A stretch of DNA of 64,000 nucleotides from Closterium sp. NIES-65 (taxonomy: Eukaryota > Streptophyta > Zygnematophyceae > Desmidiales > Closteriaceae), in the NCBI GenBank assembly GCA_948144175.1, contig CANXME010002058.1, positions 236,501 to 300,500 on the forward strand, written 5' to 3'. This document shows, one piece after another, positions 35,877 through 47,100 of the stretch (the stretch's first letter is position 1; every line of letters starts with the position of its first letter). The notes under the pieces are model-generated. The model saw only the letters and a list, made by a program, of their open reading frames with translations, ran no database searches and had not been told where the DNA came from. A program made the position numbers and the translations under genes.

Positions 35877-36307
35877 TGCTGGAAGCATATAGTTCGCACT
35901 TCTGATGTGTCGAATACTACAACGAAAGCGAAGCGAACTATAGCGAAACAACAGCGAGTCAACCAAAGCGGTTGACAGAAAGACAATAGCAAGAGGTTGA
36001 GTGAAGGTCTAAGGTCAACGACCTTTGACTCGCCAAAGGCAGCGCGGCAGCAAGGACACATAACTAACTCGATATTCGAGTTATCCGAGTCGTCGCTGTA
36101 TCGAACCGCAACAGCAGTTACAGTTAGTTGAACCTTTCGTATTCTTTGTAATCATGTAAAAGCTTGTATCTCTTTGTTATTATCAACTTATCTTGTTCTC
36201 ACACACCAGTGCAAGGTGGTTCAATTAGTTTACTTATACGCTTCTGCTGATACATCTCTACTCTGAGAGTCCTGAAAACGATCCTAAGGGCTTTTCTCAG
36301 CCCAACA
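35877..36307 (+). repeat. 3' LTR of element E
   Basis: 431 bp. It is preceded by the purine tract GTGAAGGGGAG and ends CAGCCCAACA, followed by ACTGC. Confidence 0.88.
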
Positions 36308-37011
36308 ACTGCTCAATAGAGACTCAGTTATGTCTCCTTGTTGTCGCGCTGCTTTTCGGCGAGTCCTTCACTTACCGTCACCCCCCGGATATAAGCGCCA
36401 CCCTAGGATAAGCGCCTAGCGCTTCTAATTGGCATATGGCGCTTATATCCCCTCCTCGATTATAAGCGCACCCCCTGAAAAAACTAGTTTTATTATAAGC
36501 GCACGTAAACTTTAAAATTTGAAATGTGTACAAAACGTTGTAATGATTTTTACTTTAGCAGGCAGATATGTTGCAGATTCGGTTCCCTTCACATTCGGAC
36601 CCTGCACTGGATGCGGGTCCAGTCAGCAGGAGCTGTCAGGAGCTGGATGTGAGTCAGATTGGGTGTGTCTCCCAGCGCGCGCGAGAATTTCACAGACGAC
36701 CCCATGTAAATTCGACTCGATTGAAAGGGCAAGCACGAGACCTACAGTTTGGTGTTAAACAATATAAAAAATATGAATGTCATTTTATAAACGCCGGCGC
36801 TTATAAATTTACTCGATTATAAGCCCACCCCCTTGAAAAAACCTGTTTTATTATTGCCCCCCATGGGGGTATATCCGGGGGGTGACGGTAACCTAGTGCT
36901 TTTGTCTTTCTGTCAACCGCTTTGGTTGACTTGCTGTTACTTCGCTATAGTTCGATTCGCTTGCCTTGTAGTGCTTGACACATCAGAAGCGTAAACTATA
37001 TGTTTCCAACA
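36308..37011 (-). repeat. E-family LTR, right part, split by MITE
   Basis: The minus strand from 37011 reads TGTTGGAAACATATAG, then TTGACAGAAAGACAAAAGC. After the MITE (36375-36888) it continues with GACTCGCCGAAAAGCAGCG and AAGGAGACATAACT. It is collinear with the E LTR and joins the left part at 30887 across element E. No coding interior accompanies it, so it may be a solo LTR or a truncated element. Confidence 0.75.
36375..36888 (+). mobile_element. MITE-like DNA transposon, 19-bp TIRs, TA TSD
   Basis: 514 bp with perfect terminal inverted repeats CCGTCACCCCCCGGATATA (36375-36393 and 36870-36888), flanked by TA on both sides (36373-36374, 36889-36890). There is no coding capacity. The interior carries palindromic AAGCGC-containing blocks, including an inverted pair at 36387-36400/36437-36450. 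A block of the form CTCGATTATAAGCGCACCCC plus A-run plus TTTTATTAT appears twice. A TA target and CC-ended TIRs suggest a Tc1/mariner or pogo-like non-autonomous element (inference). Confidence 0.85.
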
Positions 37012-37358
37012 ATAATATATATGTTTATTGATTCTAAAGCGACCTTGGGAATCCACTCATGTAAGAACTCCACAACCAGAGGTGGCCTATTGATTAAAGG
37101 TATATCTCAACTGACAAGCATGCGATGCTCCGTTTTTATGCCTTTGTAAACGCAAAATGTCGACGCTTTTCTGCCAACCTGCCCCTAGATGATTAAGGAT
37201 ACTCTAACCAATTCTAGGCCCTGGGTAGGTTTTGCTCATGCAGTGTGGATCTGTGTTTATGAAAAAGAATGGCATGTTATAGTTACAGGACACATAGGCT
37301 TGTACAGTTGTCCGCACATCGATAGGAACAAGCTGACATGACACAAGTTTGTTGCCCA
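37012..37358. other. Intergenic, no gene seen
   Basis: AT-richer DNA between the repeat stack and the 3' end of the glycosyltransferase gene. It probably includes that gene's 3' UTR (minus strand). I see no other feature. Confidence 0.6.
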
Positions 37359-40300
37359 TCACTGTGGCTGCTCCTGGCCTTCACAATCCCTTGAAAACAC
37401 ACACGTGAAATCCCCCGTGCCGCCCACTATCCGCACAAAGTCATTCCGGCAGAACAGGCCGGCATCCCGCGCCACACAGCGCTCCCCAAACCGCCTCTCC
37501 GCCCACCCTGGCAGCTCCTCCGGCCGCACCACCTCCCCCATGCCCCCCCGCCCTGCCGCCACCACCTCCCTCGCCGTGCCAAGTATCACTCTCAGGTCGC
37601 TCAAATCCTCCTCTGTGAGCTCCACCCGCCGCCGGTGCGTGAAATACTCCTTGCACTCGGGATGCCCGTGCGTGCAGTCGTACAAGCTCAGCCCGTCCAC
37701 CTCAGCGCGGTCCCCTGCCTGGAAGCTTCCTCGGCGGCACATCTTCATGAAGTAGGGGAGGCCGGCACTTAAAGCCATGGCGTAGTAGGTCTCGTGCAGC
37801 ACGTGGTACGGCATGATCTCCACCACTGCCGTGGTGCGCCGTGCAAAGAGCGGCGGGTTGGCGAGCGCGGCGCCGTGCAGGGAGAGGATGATGTCGGCCG
37901 ACTGGATGGCGTCAAACTGCTGCTTGAAGGTCAGCTGGCTCAGCTCCGCCATGCTCACCTGGTGGGAGGGATGAGGGGACGGGGGGATGGGGGAGGTGGG
38001 GAAGGGGGAGAGGGGAGGGAGGAGGGTGCGCATGGAGAGAAATATTAGAAAGACGCCTCAGAAAGTGGTGCTGGAAGGTCAGCTGGCCCAGCTTCGCCCT
38101 GCTCACCTGGTGTGAGGGGAGGGTGTTGGGGCAGACGAGCACGCATGCGAATTATGGACACTGTGTGGAACTGCATACATGAGCAGCAGAGGTGGGAGGG
38201 TGATGATACAGCAAAGGCCAGTGCTGGCTCCGCCGGGGCTCGGGTCACAAGGAACCGCCATTTTTGTTCGGCTGTGCTACCTCTCACGTCATATAAGACA
38301 TGTGCACTCCACCCTCTATGCACCCTCAACGCCACACGCCATGCCCATTCTCATTGTCCCGTGTTGATCTCCTATCACCCGCTCACCTCCATGTGCATCT
38401 CTGCCATCAGTTGCAGCAGGGCCTCACATGGCTGGGTGCTGACTGAGCTCCCCCAGGCGAGTTATGAGTCATGAATCATGAGGCAATGGATTACAAGTCG
38501 CACCTCCATGTTCATCTCCTCCATCACTCGCAGCAGCGCCTCGTGGCTCTCCGGCACGAACGTGCGGCGCTGCCTGAGCTCCGCCCCCAGGCGGGTGATG
38601 TACAGCACGCGCGCCCGCCACCCCTGCGCGCCCTCCGGCCCCCACAGCACCACGGGGGGCGGCTGCAGGCGCAGCTTCACCCGCAGGTGGCGCTGCAGGT
38701 AGCCGGCCTGGGCGGGTGACGAGGGGAACACCTGGCCCTGTTGGGGGGAGGGGAAGAGGGGCCTTCTGAGTCAATTCTAAAGCTTCACACGCACTGCAGT
38801 GCAGAGGTGGCTCTGTGGGGAAGAATAGAGGGAGGGCGATAGAACCCAAAGAGATTGAAGCTCAAGTTGCTGGGAGGGAGGGTGGATGGCACGTGAGAGG
38901 CAGGTTGCTGTGCTTGTGGCACTGCTGGTAGCCTGCCAGCACCGGGGAGGAGAGGGGGCTTGGGCGTGCAGGGAGGGAGGGAGGCACACGTATCCTGAAT
39001 GAGCCCGCACGTGCCCCACGAGGAGGCTCCACACATAGCTGTTTTCGCAGGTGGCGCTGCAGCAGGGCTAGTCCAGCTGCAGAGGGGAGGTGGTTCAGAC
39101 TAGCCTTGCTGTGAGGGGAGGTGAACACATGGAGAAGCTTGATTGCGCTTGATGCGACTTGGTGCGACGTGGAGAACACATGGGAAGGCTGGCTGAACAA
39201 GCGATGAAGGCTATGCTGTGATGTGCTGTGTTGCGCTGTGCTGTGCGGTGCTAAGTGAACAGTCATGTGGGCCGCAGTGTACAGCCACGTGAAACCAGAG
39301 AAGGGTGAGCGCGGTGCACAGAGGAGTGCCGGCAGTGACATGTGCGTGCATGGAAGTTGGGAGGTGAGGATGGGACATGGAGAGAATGAGGAAGATAGGG
39401 AGGGAGGGAAGAGGGGAGGACGATATCCGATTCCAACTCACATGAAAGCAAATCTGGAATACCTGAGAGTTAAATTGGGACACCTGAGAATCCACCAGGG
39501 ACACCTGAAGCCCTGGGGCACGTTGGGCTCACCTTGAGTATCCCCGGCAGCAGCACCCGCTGGAAGCACAGCGGCTCCTCCTCCGTGGCGCGCCGCCACG
39601 CGCCCTCAAACTCCACCAGCCCGTTCGCCATGGGCTCGTCCCCCAACGTGCGGTGCTCGTGCCTGCCTTGCCATGGGGCCGTGGGGGTGGTGGGGGTGGT
39701 GGGGGTGGTGGGGGTGGTGGGGAGGAGAGGGTGGTGGGGAGGAGAGGGTGGTGGGGAGGAGAGGGTGGTGGGGAGGAGAGGGTGGTGGGGAGGAGAGGGT
39801 GGTGGGGAGGAGAGGGTGGTGGGGAGGAGAGGGTGGTGGGGAGGAGAGGGTGGTGGGGAGGAGAGGGTGGTGGGGAGGAGAGGGTGGTGGGGAGGAGAGG
39901 GTGGTGGGGAGGAGAGGGTGGTGGGGAGGAGAGGGTGGTGGGGAGGAGAGGGTGGTGGGGAGGAGAGGGTGGTGGGGAGGAGAGGGTGGTGGGGAGGAGA
40001 GGGTGGTGGGGAGGAGAGGGTGGTGGGGAGGAGAGGGTGGAAACGAGGGTAGAGGGGGCTGTGGGTGAGAGGAGTGGCAGGAGAGCAAGGCTTTATGGAA
40101 GCTCTGGAAACCCAAAAACGGGCAGGTCTGAGCGGCAAAATCCGCTTAAAGCCAGGATCTCAAGTAAGAGATTTTGCCATCAATTGCAAAACACTTGAAG
40201 CTGAGTTACCCCGTTTTTGTAGGCGAGGTAGACTGGATAGCTAGGGAAATTGACAGGAGGGGATTGACACACTGTGCTCCGCTGCTCTAACGAACACTGC

Positions 40301-43300
40301 CCTGTCCTGACTCATTACTGTATATCCGTTGTTGATCTACTCCAGAGCTAACTTTTGAGCTCATTTATATTCTGCTTCAGTTTTAGCCTGTACGTTTTAC
40401 CGTAGTACTGCTTCGTGGAGAGGGAGGTGGCGGGATGTACATCCGTGGTGCGAGGAGCGAGGTGAGCGATTTAGCAAAGGGCTGAGACGGGGGCAAGCAG
40501 AAGAACAGCACGTACAGCTGAGAGGAGGTGTGCATCTGTGGCGTGAGGAGAGGCGTGAGGGCAAACTCAATGAGCGCCTGTAGCACCAACGCGTGGATGG
40601 CGTAGCCACCCCCCATGCGCCACCTGCCGTGTTGCAGGGTGAGGGGGCAGAACGGAATAAGGTGGAATGAGGAGAAGGTGGATGGATGGTGCTGAAGCAG
40701 CGGTGGCTCAGATGAACTCGTTGGCAGTGCTATTGCACTCTGATCAACACTCTGGCATCACTCTGATCAACACTCTGGCATCACTCTATGTAGCTCTACA
40801 TAGTACACTCCTTCCAAGGCGGCTCGTGCAGCACTTGGGCATCATCCCAATCCACACATGATTCACGCATCACCATTCCCCGATGGGTGGACCGTGTGCC
40901 GGTGCGGACTCGATGGAGTGCAGCACTGATATGCAGTGCACACTGGATATCACTGTGCGGGTGCCGTGCAGGGTAGCGTACCGTTCGAGCGTGAAGTCGT
41001 CGCGCGGCAGCATGAAGCGCGCCACAAGGGGGTGCAGCACGGGCGGGTCTGTGAAGTTGTTGGCCAGCAGCAGCGTGAACGCCTTGCCTGGTGGCCGGGG
41101 GGACAGGTGGACGAAAGAGGGGATTGGGAGTGCAGAAGACAAGAGGGCTGCTGGCAGCACTGGTACGTCCGTGACGTTGGTGGCCAGCAAGAGAGTGCAC
41201 GCCTTGCCTGGTGGCCGGGGGGTGGAGAGGAGAGGAGAGGAGAGGAGAGGAGAGGAGCGGGGAGGAGAGGTTGGGGGGCCTGGCTAGATACACAAAGAAC
41301 AAGCGCGTGGAAGAGAGCATGGGAAGACAGCATGGAGGAAAGGGTGTGTGGGAAAGGGTGTGTGGGAAAGGGTGCGCACCAAAGTGTATGGCAGAAATGT
41401 GTGGGCAGTGCGTAGGGGACAGAAGATGAGGGGCTGTCGCAGAAGTTGTGCAGGAACAGAGAACAGGCCCAGGGGGGTGACGAACAGGCGAGAGAGGGTG
41501 AAAGGGGGAGAGGAAACTGTAAGACGGAGATGATGGGAATCATGATGGGCGGGCATGATGGGCGGGCATGATGGGCGGGCATCATGGGCAGGCATGATGG
41601 GCGGGCATCATGGGCAGGCATGATGGGCGGGCATCATGGGCAGGCATGATGGGCGGGCATCATGGGCGGGCGGGCATAATCCACACACAAGCGACGCACC
41701 TATGAAGTGAGCCACGTTCACGGCCTGGTAGTCAAACCGCTGCAACAGCGTGAGCCCAAACCGCCACTCCACTCGCCGCCGCGTCTCCAGCCACCCCTTC
41801 CCCTCCACCGCCCCCTCTCCCCCCTCTTCCCCCCCTCCTTCCCCCCCTCCTCCCCCGCCTCCCCCAGCAGCCCGGAGGTGCACGAGCGAGTTGACGGCCT
41901 CGTCTGTGACCACGCGCAGCGCCTCGCTGAACTCCACCGCCTTGTGGCACCCCACCGCCCGCAGGATGGGCTTGCCCTCGTTGGGGGGCGGCGGGGCGTG
42001 CTCCCTCGCTGCCTCGCACTGTGGCTGCCCCAGCGAGATCATCTGCCGTTGTGTGTGCAGGGCGAATTGGAGAGAGGGAGCGGAGCAGCATGAAGGAATG
42101 GCGCACACGGGCGAGAAGAGGCAGAGACATTACGTTTTTGAGGATATGGATGGGAGAGGCCATCCAGATACATGTGGGTTGCAATCCTCTTGCAAAACAC
42201 CCACCCCACCTCTTGCCCGTTCCAGCACATGGGCTCACTCTCACCCAAGAAGCACAAGAAGCAGAGGTTCCACCCAACCCACCTGCTGCCCGTTCCAGCA
42301 CATGGGGCAGCACCCACCTGCTGGCCGTTCCAGCACATGGGCGAGCAAAGGCAGAGGTTCTGCGAGCAGCAGTAGTTGTTGCGGATGTGGTAGCACGAGC
42401 ACCCCGTGCGCTGCTGACTCAGCGCCACCACGTCAGCGCTGCTATCAAATGACGCCAGCAGATCCTCAACCTGAGCAGTGGAGGTGAGCAGGGGAGGTGA
42501 GCAGGAGAGATGCCCCGAAAGTATGGGGAGTGGGAAAACAACACGAAAGTGATGATGAATAGAAGGAGTGCATCGAGGGTTGGCATGATGGTAGCAGTGC
42601 ACTTTCCAGCGCCTGCACTTTCCAGCGCCTGCACATCAGATCCAAGCGGTGGCCTCAGAGGTGCCATGTCAGCGTGCTTCTCAAATCGCGGCAGCCAGGA
42701 GTGCGGGGATTGAAAAGCACAAGGCGAGGTGAGAGAGCAGCGCAGTGGGATGTTGAAGGTGATGGCGCGAAGAGTGAGGGAGTGAGGCATTGAGGGGAGT
42801 GAGGGAGTGCGGGAGTGAGAGACTGAGGAGTGAAGGAGTGAGGGGGTAAAGAAGTTGTGATGGCTCTACCAAAAGGAGCGAGTTTGGGGGGTTGGGCGGA
42901 GGGAGGAGGGGAGGTGGTGGGGGGACGGGGCATGCACGGATGAACGGGCTTCTTGTGGGAGGTGTCAGGTGGGGGCGACAAGGGGGGTGGGGGCGACAAG
43001 GGAGGGGCGTGGTGGATGAGAAGGCAGGGGAGAGGAGAAGAGGGACGGGTGAAGGGGAGAAACAGAGGGGGTCAACGGAATGGGAAGGTTGGGGAAGTGG
43101 GAGGGGCGAGCGCTGTGAGGGGTTGTTTGAAGTCGACTCAAAAGGCGCACGAGGGCGACTGCGCGCGGGGCGACGCGCGAATTCCCATCGGTGAAGTAGG
43201 GAAGGCGAGCGGGGAGGACGGGAAGGACGGGGGAAAGGGGTTGGAGGGGAGCGGGTGTGGGTGGTAGAAGGGTGTGCGGCGAGGCAATGCACGTTTCCTT

Positions 43301-43695
43301 GCCACAGGGCCATCACATCCACCTTTCACCACCCGCCAATCACCACCCGCCAATCACCATCCCCCACGTACGCGCTGTCGGAAAGCGTCCTCCATCTCGG
43401 GGTGCTTCCGCGGCCGCTCGCGAATCAGCGCGCCCACCCGCGCCACGCCGTACCCGCGTGACGCGCGCGCGCACGTATCATGTGGCGGGCTGATGTGCCG
43501 GTTCGGCGAGGGGTGGAGGAGAAGAAGCGCGAGAAGCAAAGCGCGGAGGCAGCCGAGGCGCATCGGCAGATGGGAGCGATGGAGCATTCGATCGGAGTGC
43601 GGCTCGCGGCGAGGAGGTGTGAGCTGGCAGTGTGTGTGGCGACGCCATGGCGTCATGCTGAACAGTCGTGTTTGTTTCTGCGAGCGCCGTTTCAA
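37359..43695 (-). CDS. GT61-like type II membrane glycosyltransferase
   Basis: Host gene, minus strand. Eight exons with GT-AG junctions and consistent phases: 43695-43372, 42470-42318, 42042-41700, 41087-40982, 40623-40516, 39662-39533, 38737-38504, 37958-37359, giving about 665 aa. Residues 48-61 (LGCLRALLLALLLL) look like a signal anchor, so a Golgi type II enzyme is likely. A Cys-rich segment follows (about 130-155: GCSCYHIRNNYCCSQNLCLC). The C-terminal domain matches GT61/DUF563: RVLYITRLG, then LTFKQQFDAIQSADIILSLHGAALANPPLF and VVEIMPYHVLHETYYAMAL. GT61 members add xylose, arabinose or GlcNAc to glycans; the substrate here cannot be told. The start could be a later Met (positions 14, 37 or 45). 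A Gly/Glu low-complexity insert sits in exon 3 (about 41815-41875). Several introns carry copies of neighbouring exon edges. Confidence 0.78.
38071..38118 (-). repeat. Degenerate copy of the last-exon acceptor edge
   Basis: The minus strand reads CACCAG|GTGAGCAGGGCGAAGCTGGGCCAGCTGACC-like text. This parallels the true acceptor and first codons of the last GT61 exon (VSMAELSQLTF, ending at 37958), about 145 bp upstream of it within the intron. It is probably not used, since it diverges after about 50 bases. Confidence 0.7.
39712..40045 (+). repeat. 17-bp GA/GT-rich minisatellite in an intron
   Basis: GGTGGGGAGGAGAGGGT repeated about 19 times with almost no variation, beginning just upstream (minus strand) of the 39662 acceptor. 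On the minus strand it is a long pyrimidine-rich tract. GGTGG repeats border it at 39680-39715. Confidence 0.9.
41163..41220 (-). repeat. Copy of the exon 4 acceptor region (GT61 gene)
   Basis: It parallels 41044-41100: both read (minus) GGCCACCAGGCAAGGCG, then T[TG]CTGGCCA and CGTCAC/TTCACA. It lies 120 bp upstream of the real acceptor, in the intron. (GGAGA)n follows at about 41222-41262. Confidence 0.75.
41529..41680 (+). repeat. 13-bp tandem repeat in GT61 intron 3
   Basis: GATGGGCGGGCAT units alternating with CATGGGCAGGCAT, about 11 copies, ending about 20 bp from the exon 3 donor (41700). Confidence 0.85.
42200..42307 (-). repeat. Two copies of the exon 2 donor edge (GT61 gene)
   Basis: The true exon 2 end reads (minus) CCATGTGCTGGAACGGCCAG, then CAG|GTGGGT near 42318. 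Near-identical segments follow at about 42307-42275 and 42232-42200, each again followed by GTGGG. Three donor-like sites therefore stand in a row. Only the first fits the phase chain used here. Confidence 0.8.
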
Positions 43696-44119
43696 CTGGC
43701 TTCAGTCGCGATCGATGTTTCCGTCCATAGCGCGGTGCGTTTCGATTACAAGTCTCGCGGATTCCGAAGTTACGCTTGAGGCACTTGAAGCATCACAAAC
43801 GGTTAGTGCGTTATTAGGAACTTGGACTGTACAATGGTAGCATACTTACTGCCTACACAATGGTTGTTTCAGTATGTATACATGCCGAACTGTACTTTAA
43901 CCAACCAAAAAAGGTCGTTTCACTTACTTTTAGGACACCTCATATCTCAAGGTGCTACTGGTGTCACCGTCACATACATACACATACGACTTACTACACT
44001 CTGCTGGAAGCTACTATAATAACTCAGATGTGTCACCGCTAGCATTTCTTTGTTGTAAAACACACAGCAGCACATGGCATGCGGGTGGGGTGTATGAGGG
44101 TGCAAGGCTGCGAGCGAGG
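43696..44119. other. Intergenic between GT61 and FKBP genes
   Basis: About 420 bp, presumed promoter/5' UTR of the glycosyltransferase gene (minus) and 3' UTR of the FKBP gene (minus). No TATA box or other site is clear. Confidence 0.5.
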
Positions 44120-47100
44120 CTATGAGGGAGGGGCCTTGACCTCGAGCAGCTCCACTGTGAGCTGGATGGTGGCGCCCGGCTGGCACATGGGGGTGGGGTG
44201 GGGTGGGGTGGGGAGCAGGAGGAGAGTAAGGGTGAAGCGGTGACGGTGGCATGGGCATGAGCATGAGCATGGACCCATGACATGCTGGCGCGCGATAGAA
44301 TGGATGCCAGGGCATGGTATGTCACAGCATGGTATGACACAGCATGGTATGGTAAAGGTGTGGAACATTTGGGATATTTTCCAAATGAATGGTACGGTTC
44401 GAAAGAGTACCACTCTGAAACGAACGAAGAACTTTCTTCAGCATAGCGTTTATTAAAATGACAAATTTCAACCGTTCAGGCAGTACAGTTCGTTTGGAGC
44501 ATTTCCCGGGTGTTCCAAGCCCTAAAGCATGGTTTGTTTTACTATGGTATGGTATGGTATGGCATGGTATGGTATGGTATGGTATGGTATGGTATGGTAT
44601 GGTATGGTATGGTATGGTATGGTATGGTATGGTATGGTATGGTATGGTATGGTATGGTATGGTATGGTATGGTATGGTATGGTATGGTATGGTATGGTAT
44701 GGTATGGTTTGGTATGGCATGGCATGGCATGGCATGGTATGGTATGGTATGGTATGGTATGGTATGGTATGGTATGGTATGGTATGGTATGGCATGGTAT
44801 GGTATGGTGTGGTATGGTATGGTATGGTATGGTATGGTATGTATGGCATGGCATTGGGTGGAATGGCATGGCATGTTATGGCACGGCATGGCATTGGGTG
44901 GAATGGTATGGCATGTTATGGCATGGAATGGCATCTCTCATGCTTTTACACGGCATGATTTGGCATGGTGTGGTATGCCATACTATGCCATGGCATTGCA
45001 TGGTTTGGCATGGCATGGTTTGACACAGCATGTTTTGAAATGACGTGGTATGATATTTAGTATGGATGGCAAGCCATGGCCAGGCATGGCATGGCACGCA
45101 TGGCATGGTGATGGAGCTCACAGGGATTTCAGCGAAGCCCTTGTCACCGTAACCTTGCTCCGGCGGCACAATCACTGTGCGCTGTGGGGGAGACAGAGCA
45201 GATGCGAGGGAGTGAGAGAAATAAGAGGGGATGCAAGGATGAGGGGATGCAAGAAGAGAATGAAAGCAGTAGGGATGCGCGGGGTGTGGCTCGCATGTAC
45301 TGCACTGTTTTGCCCAAGCAGGTGTGGCTCGCATGTACTGCATTGTTTTGCCCAGCAGGTGTGGCTCTCATGTACTGCACTGTTTTGCCCAAGTTCCTGA
45401 AAGTGTATTGGGCGACACGGGGTGCTTCTCTCCCTCACCCCCCTTCCCTCACCTTGCCGCCCTCACCCCCTTTCCCTCACCTTGCCGCCCTCACCCCCTT
45501 TCCCTCACCTTGCCGCCCTCGCGCATGCCCTCCACCACGCTGTAGAGCGCGCGGGGCGGTTTGGGAGCCGCCTGCGCGGAGAAGAGCCCGTTGGCCGACT
45601 CCGCGTACTCACGCTTCCTCTCCGCGCCCGGCTTGGCGCCTAGTGAGAACTCGTATGGCTGGGGGAGAGAGGTGGGGGTGTGGGGATGTGGGGGGAGTAT
45701 GGGGGGAAAAAGTGGATAAGAACGAGCGGGATGAGTGGTGTGGACTTGCGTTGTCGTGCTTCTTCTCCGCTCCTGGCTTGACGCCCAGGGAGAACTCGTA
45801 CGGCTGGGGGGGGAGGGGAAGGGGGGGGGAGGAGTGTAAACGTGTGAGTAGGGTGAGTGGCATGGACTTCGTTCCCCGCTTCCTCTCCTCGCCCGGCTTG
45901 GCGCCGAGTGAAAGTTCGTATGGCTGGGGGCGAGGGGGAGTGGGAAGGGGGAGGGAGAAGTGGATGCTATTATCTCTCTATTCCGTGCCTGGCTTTGCCG
46001 CCCAGGGCGAACTTGGAGGAAGCTGGGAGCACCTGGGGGGGGGGGAGAGGGGGGGAGAAGGGAAGGGGAGCAGGAGGGGCGGATTGGAGAGGGCCCGTTT
46101 GTGGCAAGAGGAGTGGGGTGGGGCAGTGAGGAAGTGAAAAGGAAGAGCCCGTGGTGGTTGGGGGTGGGATTCGAAGGGGGAGCAGGCCTGCCGAAAGCTA
46201 GAGTGAGAGGAAGAACGCACAGTCAAGGGCTGGATAAAACGGAAACGATGTTACAATGAGCAACGGGGCCCGATGGTTTATCACTGTGTTGCTCATCAGG
46301 TAGAGAATGACCACCCTGCGACACGACTCCGTTGCCCTGCGATATGATTTGGCTGCATGGAAGATATGATTCTGCGGGCGCACCTGGGAGATGACGCGGT
46401 TGCCGCCCAGCAGCTTGGACTGACGGCTGGACACCACCGTGAGGCTGCGATACGTCACGTCAAAGTGCACCTGGGGGGGGGGAGAGGGGGGGAGGGGAAG
46501 GGGGGAGGGCCGGAGGAGGCGTGGGAGGAGGAGAGGGTTGACTGAGAACACACTTGGACTGGCGGGTGGACACCACCATCAGGCTGCGATAGGTCACGTC
46601 AAAATGCACCTGGGGGGAGTGGGGAGTGGGGAGGGGGGAGGGGGGAAGGGGTGAGGAGGGGTTGGGGAAGAGAATCGTGGGGAGAGTGAGAGTCGGGAGG
46701 GTGGGACGGAAAAGCGGAAAGTGTGAGACAGTCGGCGTGGTGGAGTGGAGTGGGGACGATGCGTGGAGAAGCGTGAGGAGGAGGGTAGAGGAGGGAGGGG
46801 TGTGGCGGGCGAGCTGAGACGCGCGTGCATGTGGAGCGAAACCGCTTATTTGCTTGTCCTGGAGCAGCATGGCTGCACTTGCATGAGCTGTGCAGCAGTG
46901 ACGCACGCCTGGCATGTTGTGCCTTTCGTCTCTCCTCCCCCTCCTCTCTCCCCCCTCGCCCCATCGTCCCACCCTTCCCCTCCCCCCCCTTCCCTCGCCC
47001 CCCCTCACCACGACGGGGTCGCCCTGCTCCGCCAGCCTGCCCTTGCCCGCCGCCACGTCGTAGAAGCGCAAGCCGCTCTCTGCCGCACCCACACACCGGC

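Larger units (their letters stand above)
30888..36307 (+). mobile_element. Ty1/copia element E
   Basis: 5.4-kb copia element of a different, less GC-rich lineage with long LTRs (30888-31330 and 35877-36307). TSD is ACTAC/ACTGC, one mismatch. By eye the LTRs differ about once per 13 bases over the first 185 bases, so it is clearly older than A, C and D. Parts: PBS TGGTATGAGAGC at 31331, gag about 31340-32560, protease/pre-integrase and integrase remains about 32800-34000, RT about 34330-35230, RNase H about 35370-35790. More than ten breaks. Confidence 0.9.

Noticed and set aside
39534-40068. Long reading frames across the 17-bp minisatellite
   Set aside because: A 17-bp unit without stops reads open in every frame. 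The sequence is an intron of the GT61 gene, with real exon 39533-39662 at its edge on the minus strand.
42471-43371. An extra GT61 exon around 42600-42720
   Set aside because: A short conserved-looking stretch was seen, but exon 1 (ending 43372) and exon 2 (starting 42470) already join in phase 0, and no acceptor/donor pair fits.
44458-45043. Protein-coding frames rich in Met-Val-Trp-Tyr-Gly
   Set aside because: They come only from the stop-free TATGG microsatellite, which is open in several frames on both strands.
45755-46036. Additional true FKBP exons
   Set aside because: The copies are partial, none continues into the rest of exon 4, and inserting one would repeat PYEFSLG. I treat them as duplicated edges unless cDNA shows otherwise.
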